A program made the translations under genes and the position numbers. Shown one piece after another: positions 8,554-16,011 of a stretch of 33,263 nt of DNA; positions within the stretch are counted from its first letter, which is position 1, and each line of letters begins with the position of its first letter. Source of the DNA: CAKVON01 sp902475665. GTDB taxonomy: Bacteria; Actinomycetota; Coriobacteriia; Coriobacteriales; Atopobiaceae. The stretch spans positions 1 through 33,263 of the forward strand of contig JAWQCY010000008.1 in the NCBI GenBank assembly GCA_036321795.1, read 5' to 3'. The notes beneath the pieces were generated by a model. It was not told the origin of the DNA, did no database searches, and saw only the letters and a program-made list of their open reading frames with translations.

Positions 8554-9579
8554 TTAGTCGATATCGATAAGTGCGTGCAGCTTGGGCAACGCGAGGGAGA
8601 GCACTTCGTCCACGCTGCCCTTGGCCGTGAATCCCGCGGCGGCCTTATGACCTCCGCCCCCAAGCTCGCGAGCGACGCCAGAGATGTCCCAGTCGGCCTT
8701 GGACCTGAGGTTGCCACGAACCGAGCCGTCGGCCGCCTCCTTAAGGAAGAGGGCCACCTCAGAGCCTTCGACGCTTCTGACTACGTCGATGAGGCCATCG
8801 CACTCGTCTGGATGGGCCCCCGTCCGCTCGAGATCGGCACGCGTGGCATAGCTATACGCGATTCGACCATGGTCGAAGGTCGCGATTCTACCCATCACGA
8901 TGGCCTTGAGGTGAAGAAACTCGACCCTGAAGCTCTGATACACGTTCAGCGAAATGGCCGACGGGTCGGCGCCTGAGTCGACGAGAAGGCTTGCGACCTC
9001 GAACGCCTCGGCGTCGGCGTTTTGGTACTGGAACCTACCGGTGTCCGTGACAATGGCAGTGAGCAGGCACGTGGCCAGGCCCTCATCGAGCTCGAGCCCA
9101 AGCGAGAGCGCGAACTCGGCGACGATGACGCCGGCGGCAGCTGCCTCGGGCCTCGAGAGAAACACGTCGCCGACAGGCTCCGAGCTTGGATGATGATCGA
9201 TCACCGCTACATGGGCGGAACGAGCAAGCACCGACTGCGCCTCGTTGATGCGAGAGGGATGCGGCAGGTCGACCATGATGAAGAGGTCGGGGCTCTCGTC
9301 ATAGTCGGCAGCGTTGACGAAAGAATCCGCCCCGGGAAGAAAGGCATAGAGCCTTGGAACGGGGTCGGAATCCGCCAGCAGGTTGGTGACTCGCTTGCCG
9401 GGCCAAGCCTTGCGAATGATGCTCGCAAGGGCAAGGCCCGAGCCAAGCGCGTCACCGTCGGGATTGGTGTGCGCGCAAACGGCGACGGACGCGGCCCCCT
9501 CGATGAGGGCCGCGATCTCGTCGAACTTCTGCGATTGGGACGAGAAGGTCTCCTCGTCCATTGGTTCGCAAGGCTTCAC
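8554..9579 (-). CDS. nrnA: DHH-family oligoribonuclease/pAp phosphatase (NrnA)
   Basis: A 341-residue DHH/DHHA1 phosphoesterase that degrades 2-5-nt RNAs and often dephosphorylates 3'-phosphoadenosine 5'-phosphate. Metal-binding motifs are AHTNPDGDALGSGLAL near the N-terminus, MVDLPHPSRI, VAVIDHHPSSEP and TAIVTDTGRFQYQN. The DHHA1 domain ends with GGGHKAAAGF, the substrate-binding glycine-rich loop. The start chosen is GTG 9579, which overlaps the rbfA stop by one base (TAGTG). An ATG six codons on (9561) is an alternative; neither has a strong ribosome-binding site, which fits coupled translation from rbfA. nrnA between rbfA and truB is a common arrangement in Gram-positives. Confidence 0.93.
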   Translation of the reverse strand: MKPCEPMDEETFSSQSQKFDEIAALIEGAASVAVCAHTNPDGDALGSGLALASIIRKAWPGKRVTNLLADSDPVPRLYAFLPGADSFVNAADYDESPDLFIMVDLPHPSRINEAQSVLARSAHVAVIDHHPSSEPVGDVFLSRPEAAAAGVIVAEFALSLGLELDEGLATCLLTAIVTDTGRFQYQNADAEAFEVASLLVDSGADPSAISLNVYQSFRVEFLHLKAIVMGRIATFDHGRIAYSYATRADLERTGAHPDECDGLIDVVRSVEGSEVALFLKEAADGSVRGNLRSKADWDISGVARELGGGGHKAAAGFTAKGSVDEVLSLALPKLHALIDID

Positions 9580-9992
9580 TACTCGACGCCCCCGTCTTCC
9601 TCACCCTCGACGGGCGAAATGGGATAACCGTCGTCGTCCTTCTCGACAGCCATGGTCGCAGGAACGTTCTCGAGCGCGATGGCGATACGCTCGGCCTCGT
9701 CGGTCGTGGTGTCGATGACGAAGGCGATCTCGGGCGTCACGCGCCAACCAAGGCTTTTACCGAGGATGGAGCGAATGCGACCCTTGGCACGCTGCAGTGC
9801 GACCGAGACCGACTCGTACCGCTCGGGCTCGCAGCTGACATAGGCGCGCATGAATGACTTGTCGACCGAGACCTCGACGCCCGTAAGGGTAACGAGCGCC
9901 AGGTCGGGATCGGAGATCTCGAACAGCAGGATGCTCGCGAGCTTCTCGCGCGCGATTTCGTTGGTACGACGCGATCCCTTGTTCTGCTTCAT
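9579..9992 (-). CDS. rbfA: Ribosome-binding factor A
   Basis: A 137-residue KH-fold protein that binds the 30S subunit and assists late 16S rRNA maturation. The opening MKQNKGSRRTNEIAREKLASI, the block ISDPDLALVTLTGVEVSVD and the later RIRSILGKSLGWRVTPEIAF are characteristic. The acidic C-terminal tail (DDDGYPISPVEGEEDGG) is variable in the family. The ATG at 9992 follows GGGGAGGGCAAG, a strong site, 11 bases after the infB stop. The frame continues upstream inside infB as a shadow. Confidence 0.95.
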   Translation of the reverse strand: MKQNKGSRRTNEIAREKLASILLFEISDPDLALVTLTGVEVSVDKSFMRAYVSCEPERYESVSVALQRAKGRIRSILGKSLGWRVTPEIAFVIDTTTDEAERIAIALENVPATMAVEKDDDGYPISPVEGEEDGGVE

Positions 9993-10003
9993 CTTGCCCT
10001 CCC

Positions 10004-12652
10004 CTACTCGGTACGGGCGACCTCGATGATCTTGAAGCCCTCGATCTGGTCGCCGGGGTGGATGTCCTGGTAGTTCTCGAGGCCAATGCCGCACTCGAAG
10101 CCGGCCTTGACGCTCTTGACGTCGTCCTTGAAACGACGCAGCGAAGCAATCTTGCCCTCGTAGACGACGATGCCGTCGCGCACAAGGCGGACCTGGTCGT
10201 CGCGACCGATCTCGCCCTCGACGATCATGCAGCCAGCGGCGATGCCGACCTTGGGGACCTTGAAGGTGTCGCGAACCTCGGCGGTGCCGGTCGCAACCTC
10301 CTGCTCGGTCGGCTTGAGCATGCCGATGCGGGCCGCGTCAATCTCCTCGATGGCCTTATAGATGACGCTGTAGGTACGAATCTCGACGCCATCGCGCTCG
10401 GCGGCGGTACGGGCCTTGGCGTCCGGGCGGACACCAAAGCCGATGATGATGGCGTTCGAGGCATCGGCCAGGACGACGTCGGTCTCGTTGATCGCACCGA
10501 CGGCGGAGTGAATCGTGTTGATGCGAACCTCGGACTGGTCCATCTTGTCCAGCGAGTCCTGAAGGGCCTCGATGGAGCCCTGGACGTCGGCCTTGATGAT
10601 GAGGTTGAGCTCCTTGACGTCGGCGTCGGCCATGGTGTCAAAGAGGTTCTCGAGCGTGACGTGCTTGACGCGGTTCTGCTCCTCGATGCGAGCCTTGAGA
10701 GCGCGCTGGTCGGCCAGGTCACGAGCGTCGCGATCGTCCTGGAAGACGCGGAACTCGTCACCGGCCATGGGCACGGACTGCAGGCCGAGGATCTCGACGG
10801 GGTCGGACGGGCCGGCCTCGGTGACGGAGCGGCCCTTGGGGTCGACCATCGCACGAACGCGACCATACGCCATGCCGGCGACCAGCGCATCGCCGACGTG
10901 CAGCGTGCCGCGGGTGACCAGGACGGTGGCAACCGAGCCGCGACCCTTGTCGAGCTTGGCCTCGAGGACGTTGCCGGAGGCGAAGGTGTTCGGATTGCCC
11001 TTGAGCTCGAGAACGTCGGCCTGGAGAAGGACCGTCTCGAGAAGGTCGTCGATGCCGATCTTCTTCTTGGCGGAGATGTTCACGAACATGTTCTGGCCAC
11101 CCCACTCCTCGGGGATGACGCCGTACTCGGTGAGCTCCTGGCGGACCTTGTCGGGGTTGGCACCCGGCTTGTCGATCTTGTTGACGGCGACGATGATGGG
11201 CACGCCTGCGGCCTTCGCGTGGTTAATCGACTCGATGGTCTGGGGCATGACGCCATCGTCGGCGGCGACGATCAGGATGACGATATCGGTGACCTTGGCA
11301 CCACGGGCGCGCATGGCGGTGAACGTCTCGTGACCCGGGGTGTCGATGAAGGTGATGATGCGGTCGTTGATCTTGACCTGGGAGGCGCCAATGGCCTGCG
11401 TGATGCCGCCGGCCTCGCCCTCGGCGACGCCGGTGTGGCGGATGGCATCGAGCAGCGAGGTCTTGCCGTGGTCGACGTGACCCATGACAGTAACGACCGG
11501 GGCGCGCGGCAGCAGGTCCGCGGGGTCGTCGTAGAACGTGAAGGAGTTCTCCTCCTCTTTGCTCATGACCTTGACCTCACGACCCAGGTCGTCGGCGACG
11601 AGCTCGATGAGGTCGTCGGACATCGACTGGGTGAGCGTCAGCGGGTTGCCGAGAAGGAACAGGCGCTTGATGATGTCGTTGGCGGGCACGCCGAGAAGCT
11701 CGGCGAGCTCGGCGACAGTGGAGCCCTGCGGGACCTTGACCGTGTCGAGCTGAGACAGGTCCTGGTCGTTAGCAATGGCCTCCTCGATGCGCTGCTGCTC
11801 GGCAGCCTCCTCGGCCTGCTTCTGTCGGCGCTCCTTGCGCTTCTTGCGACGGCCGGTCGACTCACGGCTGGCCTCCTCGACGGCGGCACGAGCCTCCTCG
11901 AGGACGTGCTCGCGGTTGTACTCCTCCGCGGCACGAGCCATGCGAGAGTAACGGTCCTCGCTGGACTCCTCGCCGCGACGAGCCTTGTGGCCCTTGCCGC
12001 GCTTGGAGCCGGCACCCTCGGCGCGGGCCTGCTCGCCGGCGACGTCCATTGCCTGGGAGCCAGGCTGCTGCCTGCGGCCACGGCCGGAGCCGTTGTGGCC
12101 GCCGCGAGAGTTGCCCGACTTGGCCTCAGCCTTTGCACTGGCGGCCTCGGCGGCCTGCTGCGCGAGGACCTTCTCCTGCTGGGCAATCTGGTCGAGCAGG
12201 CTGGCCATGGAGGGGACTGCCTTGGGGGCGGTGTCCCTCACGCGGTTGCGCTCGGCCTCCTCGGCGGCAAGGCGCTCAGCCTCGCGGCGCTTCTCCTCCT
12301 CGGCACGCTGCTTGGCGCGGCGCTCCTCCTCGGCGGCGCGGCGCTTCTCCTCCTCGGCACGCTCGGCCTCGCGGCGCTTCTCGGCAGCGATGCGCTCTTC
12401 CTCGGCCTTGGCCTTCGCCTCAGCCTCCTCAGCCGCCTTCTTTTCGGCCTCGGCCTGCTTGGCGGCCTCGATCTCGGCCGCGCGAGCCTCGAGGATCGGG
12501 GCGAGCTTCTTCTTGACCATGTTGACGTACGCGTCCTCGAGAGAGGAGGACGGCGAGGTCGCGGGGATCTTCATGTCCTTGAGGTGACCGAGCATCTCCT
12601 TGCTGGTCATGCCATATTCCTTGGCGAGGACACTGACTCGGGTCTTTGCCAT
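10004..12652 (-). CDS. infB: Translation initiation factor IF-2
   Basis: An 882-residue GTPase that delivers initiator tRNA to the 30S subunit. The N-terminal IF2N helix-loop domain (VSVLAKEYGMTSKEMLGHLK) is followed by a long, highly charged Glu/Ala/Arg/Lys coiled-coil-like stretch (about residues 55-135) and a Gly/Arg-rich linker. A second IF2N domain follows. The GTPase domain has G1 VTVMGHVDHGKTS (about residue 391), G2 AGGITQAIGA, G3 FIDTPGHETF and G4 AVNKIDKP. Domains II, III and the initiator-tRNA-binding domain IV complete it. The ATG at 12652 is preferred over GTG 12658 because AGGAAGG lies eight bases upstream of the ATG. The gene follows nusA by 53 bases; no ylxR or L7Ae-like gene separates them. 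Confidence 0.97.
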   Translation of the reverse strand: MAKTRVSVLAKEYGMTSKEMLGHLKDMKIPATSPSSSLEDAYVNMVKKKLAPILEARAAEIEAAKQAEAEKKAAEEAEAKAKAEEERIAAEKRREAERAEEEKRRAAEEERRAKQRAEEEKRREAERLAAEEAERNRVRDTAPKAVPSMASLLDQIAQQEKVLAQQAAEAASAKAEAKSGNSRGGHNGSGRGRRQQPGSQAMDVAGEQARAEGAGSKRGKGHKARRGEESSEDRYSRMARAAEEYNREHVLEEARAAVEEASRESTGRRKKRKERRQKQAEEAAEQQRIEEAIANDQDLSQLDTVKVPQGSTVAELAELLGVPANDIIKRLFLLGNPLTLTQSMSDDLIELVADDLGREVKVMSKEEENSFTFYDDPADLLPRAPVVTVMGHVDHGKTSLLDAIRHTGVAEGEAGGITQAIGASQVKINDRIITFIDTPGHETFTAMRARGAKVTDIVILIVAADDGVMPQTIESINHAKAAGVPIIVAVNKIDKPGANPDKVRQELTEYGVIPEEWGGQNMFVNISAKKKIGIDDLLETVLLQADVLELKGNPNTFASGNVLEAKLDKGRGSVATVLVTRGTLHVGDALVAGMAYGRVRAMVDPKGRSVTEAGPSDPVEILGLQSVPMAGDEFRVFQDDRDARDLADQRALKARIEEQNRVKHVTLENLFDTMADADVKELNLIIKADVQGSIEALQDSLDKMDQSEVRINTIHSAVGAINETDVVLADASNAIIIGFGVRPDAKARTAAERDGVEIRTYSVIYKAIEEIDAARIGMLKPTEQEVATGTAEVRDTFKVPKVGIAAGCMIVEGEIGRDDQVRLVRDGIVVYEGKIASLRRFKDDVKSVKAGFECGIGLENYQDIHPGDQIEGFKIIEVARTE

Positions 12653-12705
12653 GTGCACTACCTTCCTGAAGTAAGACGACGTTTCCTTGGGTGTCGGCCT
12701 ATGGC

Positions 12706-13956
12706 CTAGACCAGGGAGTCGGGGTCGTCGGAGACCTCAACGTCATCGAGCTCGGCCATCTTCTCGTGGACGCCGCAGAACCTGGAGCCGGGACGCGCCA
12801 TGTTGCGGCAACGGACGCCATTGGGCGCGACGTACTCGCAGCGGTGCTCGACGTCCTCGCCGTCAGTCTCCTCAATCGCGGCGGCCTGCGGGATGCTCTT
12901 GAGCACGCTGGCGGCAAGCGACTCGGTCTTGATGTCGATGTGCATGCCGGTGAGTCGGGCGGCAAGGCGAGCGTTCTGGCCCTCCTTGCCGATGGCGAGC
13001 GAGAGCTGATCGTCGGGGACGATGGCGGTCGCGTAGTTGGGCTCGGGACCGACCAGGACGCGGTTGACGCGCGCCGGGGACAGGGCGTTGGCAACGCGCT
13101 TCGCGGGGTCATCGCTCCACAGGACGACGTCGACGCGCTCGCCACGCAGCTCGCCCACGACGGTACGGACTCGGCTGCCCTTGGGACCGACGCAGGCGCC
13201 CACGGGATCGAGTCGCTCGTCGAGGGAGGAGACGGCGACCTTGGAGCGCACGCCCGGGTCGCGGGCGATGGAGCGAACCTCGACGATGCCGTCGTAGATC
13301 TCGGGAACCTCGAGCTCGAAGAGCCTACGGATGAGGTCGGCGTGGGTGCGGCTGATCACGATCGAGGGGCGGACGTGCTCGCCGCGGACCGGCTGGTCGG
13401 TGTTGGGCTCGCGGACGTCAACGATGATCGCCTTGATGCGCTGGTTGTGGGTATAGCGCTCGTTCGCGGGACGCTCGTTGCGCTCGTCGGGGAACCTGCG
13501 CTGGTCGAAGTACGGCAGCTCAGCCTCGACGCCCTCACGAATCTTGACGATGGTGAAGTCGTTGGTAATCTGCAGCACGGTGCCCGTGATGATGTCGCCG
13601 ATCCTCTCGGAGAACTCCTCGTAGATCTGCTGTCGGGCAGCGTTGCGGACAATCTGGTTGATCGTGGACTTGGCATGCTGGGCAGCAAAGCGGCTGGTGT
13701 CGGACGGGGTGACGTCGACTTCGTCGAACTCGGTGTACTCGCCTGTCTCCTCGTCGGGCTCGCCCTTGGGAACGAGCTCGTAGACGTAGATCTTGCCAGT
13801 GGCGCGATCCAGGGTCACCTTGGCACCAAAGGGCAGGTGCAGGGTCTTGGCATAGCTCTCGGCCAGCGACTCCTCGAGCCTGTCGAGAAGATAGAGCTGG
13901 TCGATGTGCTTCTCCTGGCAAAGCTCCATCAGAGCTTCCATCATCGTAGAGGCCAT
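12706..13956 (-). CDS. nusA: Transcription factor NusA with C-terminal Cys/His finger
   Basis: A 416-residue elongation, pausing and termination factor. The N-terminal RNA polymerase-binding domain (about 1-125) is followed by an S1 domain (GDIITGTVLQITNDFTIV) and two KH domains; GACVGPKGSRVRTVVGEL and LSLAIGKEGQNARLAARLTG are the KH signatures. After KH2 there are no acidic repeats of the enterobacterial kind. Instead the tail carries C373-x9-C383-x10-C394-x2-H397, containing NGVRCRNMARPGSRFCGVH, a likely zinc-binding finger, and then an acidic end. The ATG at 13956 follows AAAGGGGAG with six bases of spacing. It is the second gene of the cluster, 15 bases after rimP, and is probably autoregulated through the leader hairpin at 14495-14534. 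Confidence 0.95.
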   Translation of the reverse strand: MASTMMEALMELCQEKHIDQLYLLDRLEESLAESYAKTLHLPFGAKVTLDRATGKIYVYELVPKGEPDEETGEYTEFDEVDVTPSDTSRFAAQHAKSTINQIVRNAARQQIYEEFSERIGDIITGTVLQITNDFTIVKIREGVEAELPYFDQRRFPDERNERPANERYTHNQRIKAIIVDVREPNTDQPVRGEHVRPSIVISRTHADLIRRLFELEVPEIYDGIVEVRSIARDPGVRSKVAVSSLDERLDPVGACVGPKGSRVRTVVGELRGERVDVVLWSDDPAKRVANALSPARVNRVLVGPEPNYATAIVPDDQLSLAIGKEGQNARLAARLTGMHIDIKTESLAASVLKSIPQAAAIEETDGEDVEHRCEYVAPNGVRCRNMARPGSRFCGVHEKMAELDDVEVSDDPDSLV

Positions 13957-13971
13957 ATGGTCTCCCCTTTC

Positions 13972-14472
13972 CTAGTTGCGCTTTCCGGGCTTCGCCGGAG
14001 AGTCGAAGTTTGGCTTGATAGTGCAGCGCCTGATCTGGTCGAGCTCAAACTCGAGGGTCTCGCCATCGCATTCGACGACGACACGACCGTCGACCAGCCC
14101 GACGAGCCTGCCCGAGAAGCGCTTGCGCCCCTCGACGGCATTGGTCGTGACACTCACGTCGGAACCCGCGAACCTCTCGTAGTCATGCGGACGACGCAGC
14201 GGCCTAGAGAGGCCAGGCGACGAAACCTCGAGCGTATATGCACCGGGGAACGGGTCGATGAGGTCAAGCACCTCGCCAATCCACTCGCTTTGCGCCGCCA
14301 CCTCGTCGAGCGAGATGGTCGGCTGATCCTCGTCGGCATGGTCGATGCGGACGCGGACGGTGGGCGCCTTCGTGGCACCGACGACCTCGACGTCGACGAC
14401 ATCGATGCCATGGTCTGCGCCGACGCGCTCGAGCGCCTCCACGATCTGGGAGACAAGTCGCTCGCTTGCCAT
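13972..14472 (-). CDS. rimP: Ribosome maturation factor RimP
   Basis: A 166-residue protein needed for 30S subunit maturation. It shows the usual two-domain layout: an N-terminal alpha/beta domain with GIDVVDVEVVG, and the conserved TLEVSSPGLSRPLRRPHDYERF block, here at about residues 80-101. A C-terminal Sm-like barrel ends in LEFELDQIRRCTI. The short basic tail PAKPGKRN is variable. The ATG at 14472 follows GAAAGGAGGCCAC, an excellent site. It is first in the rimP-nusA-infB cluster, about 80 bases downstream of the inferred transcription start. Confidence 0.93.
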   Translation of the reverse strand: MASERLVSQIVEALERVGADHGIDVVDVEVVGATKAPTVRVRIDHADEDQPTISLDEVAAQSEWIGEVLDLIDPFPGAYTLEVSSPGLSRPLRRPHDYERFAGSDVSVTTNAVEGRKRFSGRLVGLVDGRVVVECDGETLEFELDQIRRCTIKPNFDSPAKPGKRN

Positions 14473-14494
14473 GTGGCCTCCTTTCGGTCCCTTA

Positions 14495-14534
14495 CAGAAC
14501 AAAAGGAAGCGGGGCCGACGTGCACCCCACTTCC
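14495..14534 (-). terminator. Terminator-like hairpin in the rimP-nusA leader (possible attenuator)
   Basis: Minus-strand RNA would form GGAAGUGGGG paired with CCCCGCUUCC (14525-14534 with 14505-14514), ten pairs including one U-G. The loop is ten bases and is followed by UUUUGUUCU. It lies after the promoter at 14562-14590 and before the rimP ribosome-binding site, so it should stop part of the operon's own transcripts. It would also end read-through from the PASTA gene. Confidence 0.7.
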
Positions 14535-14561
14535 TTCCATACAAGCTTCATATCAAAGAAC

Positions 14562-14590
14562 ACTATACATATGCCAACGTAACCATGCAA
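14562..14590 (-). promoter_or_regulatory. rimP-nusA-infB operon promoter, TTGCAT-17-TATAGT
   Basis: On the minus strand TTGCAT (14585-14590) and TATAGT (14562-14567) are 17 bases apart in a locally AT-rich stretch. The predicted start near 14555 gives a leader of about 83 bases containing the hairpin at 14505-14534. Confidence 0.7.
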
Positions 14591-14643
14591 GTCGAGTGAA
14601 ATGCACACGTTTCCTTCAACAACGCGCGTGCCGTCATTTGATG

Positions 14644-15954
14644 TCAGCCTACGGTGTACGCGGGGATGTCGCCCGCGGGATCCGAGAAGGACGTGAGCCC
14701 ACCATCCTTGTCGAAATGCATGGTGACCTTGTGCGTGTCGGTGGACCCGACGTTCTCGTATCCCTTGCCGAGCGGCGACCAATCCCACCTCACCGTCACG
14801 GTCGCCGTCACCGTGCCGTCCGTCGAGCCCTTGAGCGAGTCAATCGAGGCGACGGAACGCGGCAGATAGGCGAGCTTGGGGTTCACCCCTGCCGGAAGGG
14901 CGGCGTTTCCCTTCACGAGATTCTTGTACAGGGCCGCGTCGCTCACGCCCGCGCCGCCCTTGGTGCCCGCGATCGCAGCCGTCTTGGACAGGTAGGGACG
15001 AATTGCGCCACCAATCGCTGCGCCATTGGACCCGGGATTAGATCCGTAGACGATGCCAATGATGCTTTTCGCCGTGCCCTCGATCTTCTTGATGTAAGGC
15101 TGCGACACGCAGATGGTGACTGTCGCGCCCTTCTTGATCTCGGTGTTCTCAACGGGATCGCACGAGACGACGGACCACCCCCTCTTGTCGGAGTTGACGA
15201 AGGACACCTTTACCTTCAGGCCCTCCGCCTTCAAGAGCTCCTGGGCTTTCTCCTGGTGCTCCCCCACGACCCTGGGAACCCTGCGCCTTCGCGAGACGCG
15301 AAGCGCAACGGTGTCCTCACTGGTTAGCACGTCGCCCTTTTTCGCCGTGGCGGACAAGACGATGCCCGCCTTGCCGTCGTCCGCCTTCTCCTCGACCTCG
15401 CAGGGGACACCAATCTCGTCAAGGGCCGAACGCGCCTCATCGACGGTCTTTCCCTTGAGGTCGGGCATGCGCCGAGACTTCGAGACTACGATCGTTACCT
15501 TGGTGCCAGCCGAGACACGCGCAGAGGCCTCCGGGCTCTGGGAAAGGACGAACCCCTCACGCTCGTCAGAAAGCTCCCGTTCGACCTTGGTCTGAAAGCC
15601 CCTGCGCTCAAGCGCTGACTGGGCTCGCTCCATATGCCACCCAACGACATCGGGGGGAGTCGAGCCTCCCCAAAGCTGGAGCCTCCAGGAGAGAAGTCCA
15701 ACGCAACAGGCAAACACCGCGACGATGGCGATGGCGATGGCGAAGCGCCCCGTGCGACCCTCGCGGGCCTTGGCGGGCGCCTCACGCCCAAAGTCGGACA
15801 GGCCTCGCACGCTCTCCCGCGATTGGGCGGCACGACGGGCGCCCTCTTCCGTTCCGGGAGAGTCGGAGGCGTTGGCGAGGTTGTTGCCGCATTGGGGGCA
15901 ACGCGCGGGCAGCATGCCTTCGCCGAGGTCGAATCCACAGTTGGGACACTCCAT
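14644..15954 (-). CDS. Zinc-ribbon membrane protein with three PASTA domains
   Basis: A 436-residue protein of unknown specific role. Residues 1-25 form a zinc ribbon (C3-x2-C6, C19-x2-C22). A charged linker leads to one membrane helix (about 71-95, FAIAIAIVAVFACCVGLLSW). Three PASTA-like repeats follow outside the cell (about 98-161, 162-228, 229-297), each with a V/L-x-G or V-V-G opening and a G-T-x-V-T-I-x-V or equivalent end. A C-terminal domain (about 300-436) is not recognised. PASTA domains bind muropeptides and usually belong to PknB-type kinases or penicillin-binding proteins; here neither catalytic domain is present. The cytoplasmic zinc ribbon would replace the kinase. The ATG at 15954 has GAAAGG upstream. 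It lies downstream of leuS, beyond a strong hairpin. Confidence 0.8.
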   Translation of the reverse strand: MECPNCGFDLGEGMLPARCPQCGNNLANASDSPGTEEGARRAAQSRESVRGLSDFGREAPAKAREGRTGRFAIAIAIVAVFACCVGLLSWRLQLWGGSTPPDVVGWHMERAQSALERRGFQTKVERELSDEREGFVLSQSPEASARVSAGTKVTIVVSKSRRMPDLKGKTVDEARSALDEIGVPCEVEEKADDGKAGIVLSATAKKGDVLTSEDTVALRVSRRRRVPRVVGEHQEKAQELLKAEGLKVKVSFVNSDKRGWSVVSCDPVENTEIKKGATVTICVSQPYIKKIEGTAKSIIGIVYGSNPGSNGAAIGGAIRPYLSKTAAIAGTKGGAGVSDAALYKNLVKGNAALPAGVNPKLAYLPRSVASIDSLKGSTDGTVTATVTVRWDWSPLGKGYENVGSTDTHKVTMHFDKDGGLTSFSDPAGDIPAYTVG

Positions 15955-15971
15955 AGGTGGCCTTTCGAATG

Positions 15972-15999
15972 AGGCCCTCCCCCAGCCGGGGGAGGGCCT
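15972..15999 (-). terminator. Strong hairpin between leuS and the PASTA gene
   Basis: A perfect 12-bp stem (15972-15983 with 15988-15999) with a four-base loop starts 12 bases after the leuS stop and ends 18 bases before the next ATG. No U-tract follows (CATTCG), so it may be a weak terminator, or an mRNA-processing or stability element. Confidence 0.55.
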
Positions 16000-16011
16000 G
16001 ACGACAGCTTC

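Noticed and set aside
10058..12709. 883-codon open frame on the plus strand opposite infB
   Set aside because: It mirrors the IF-2 gene; long antisense frames arise from GC-rich third positions. The translation is a low-complexity mix of Leu, Gly, Val and Asp with no domain, and the IF-2 motifs lie on the other strand.
12691..15327. 878-codon plus-strand frame spanning nusA, rimP and part of the PASTA gene
   Set aside because: It crosses three well-supported minus-strand genes and the promoter/terminator between them, and has no recognisable domain.
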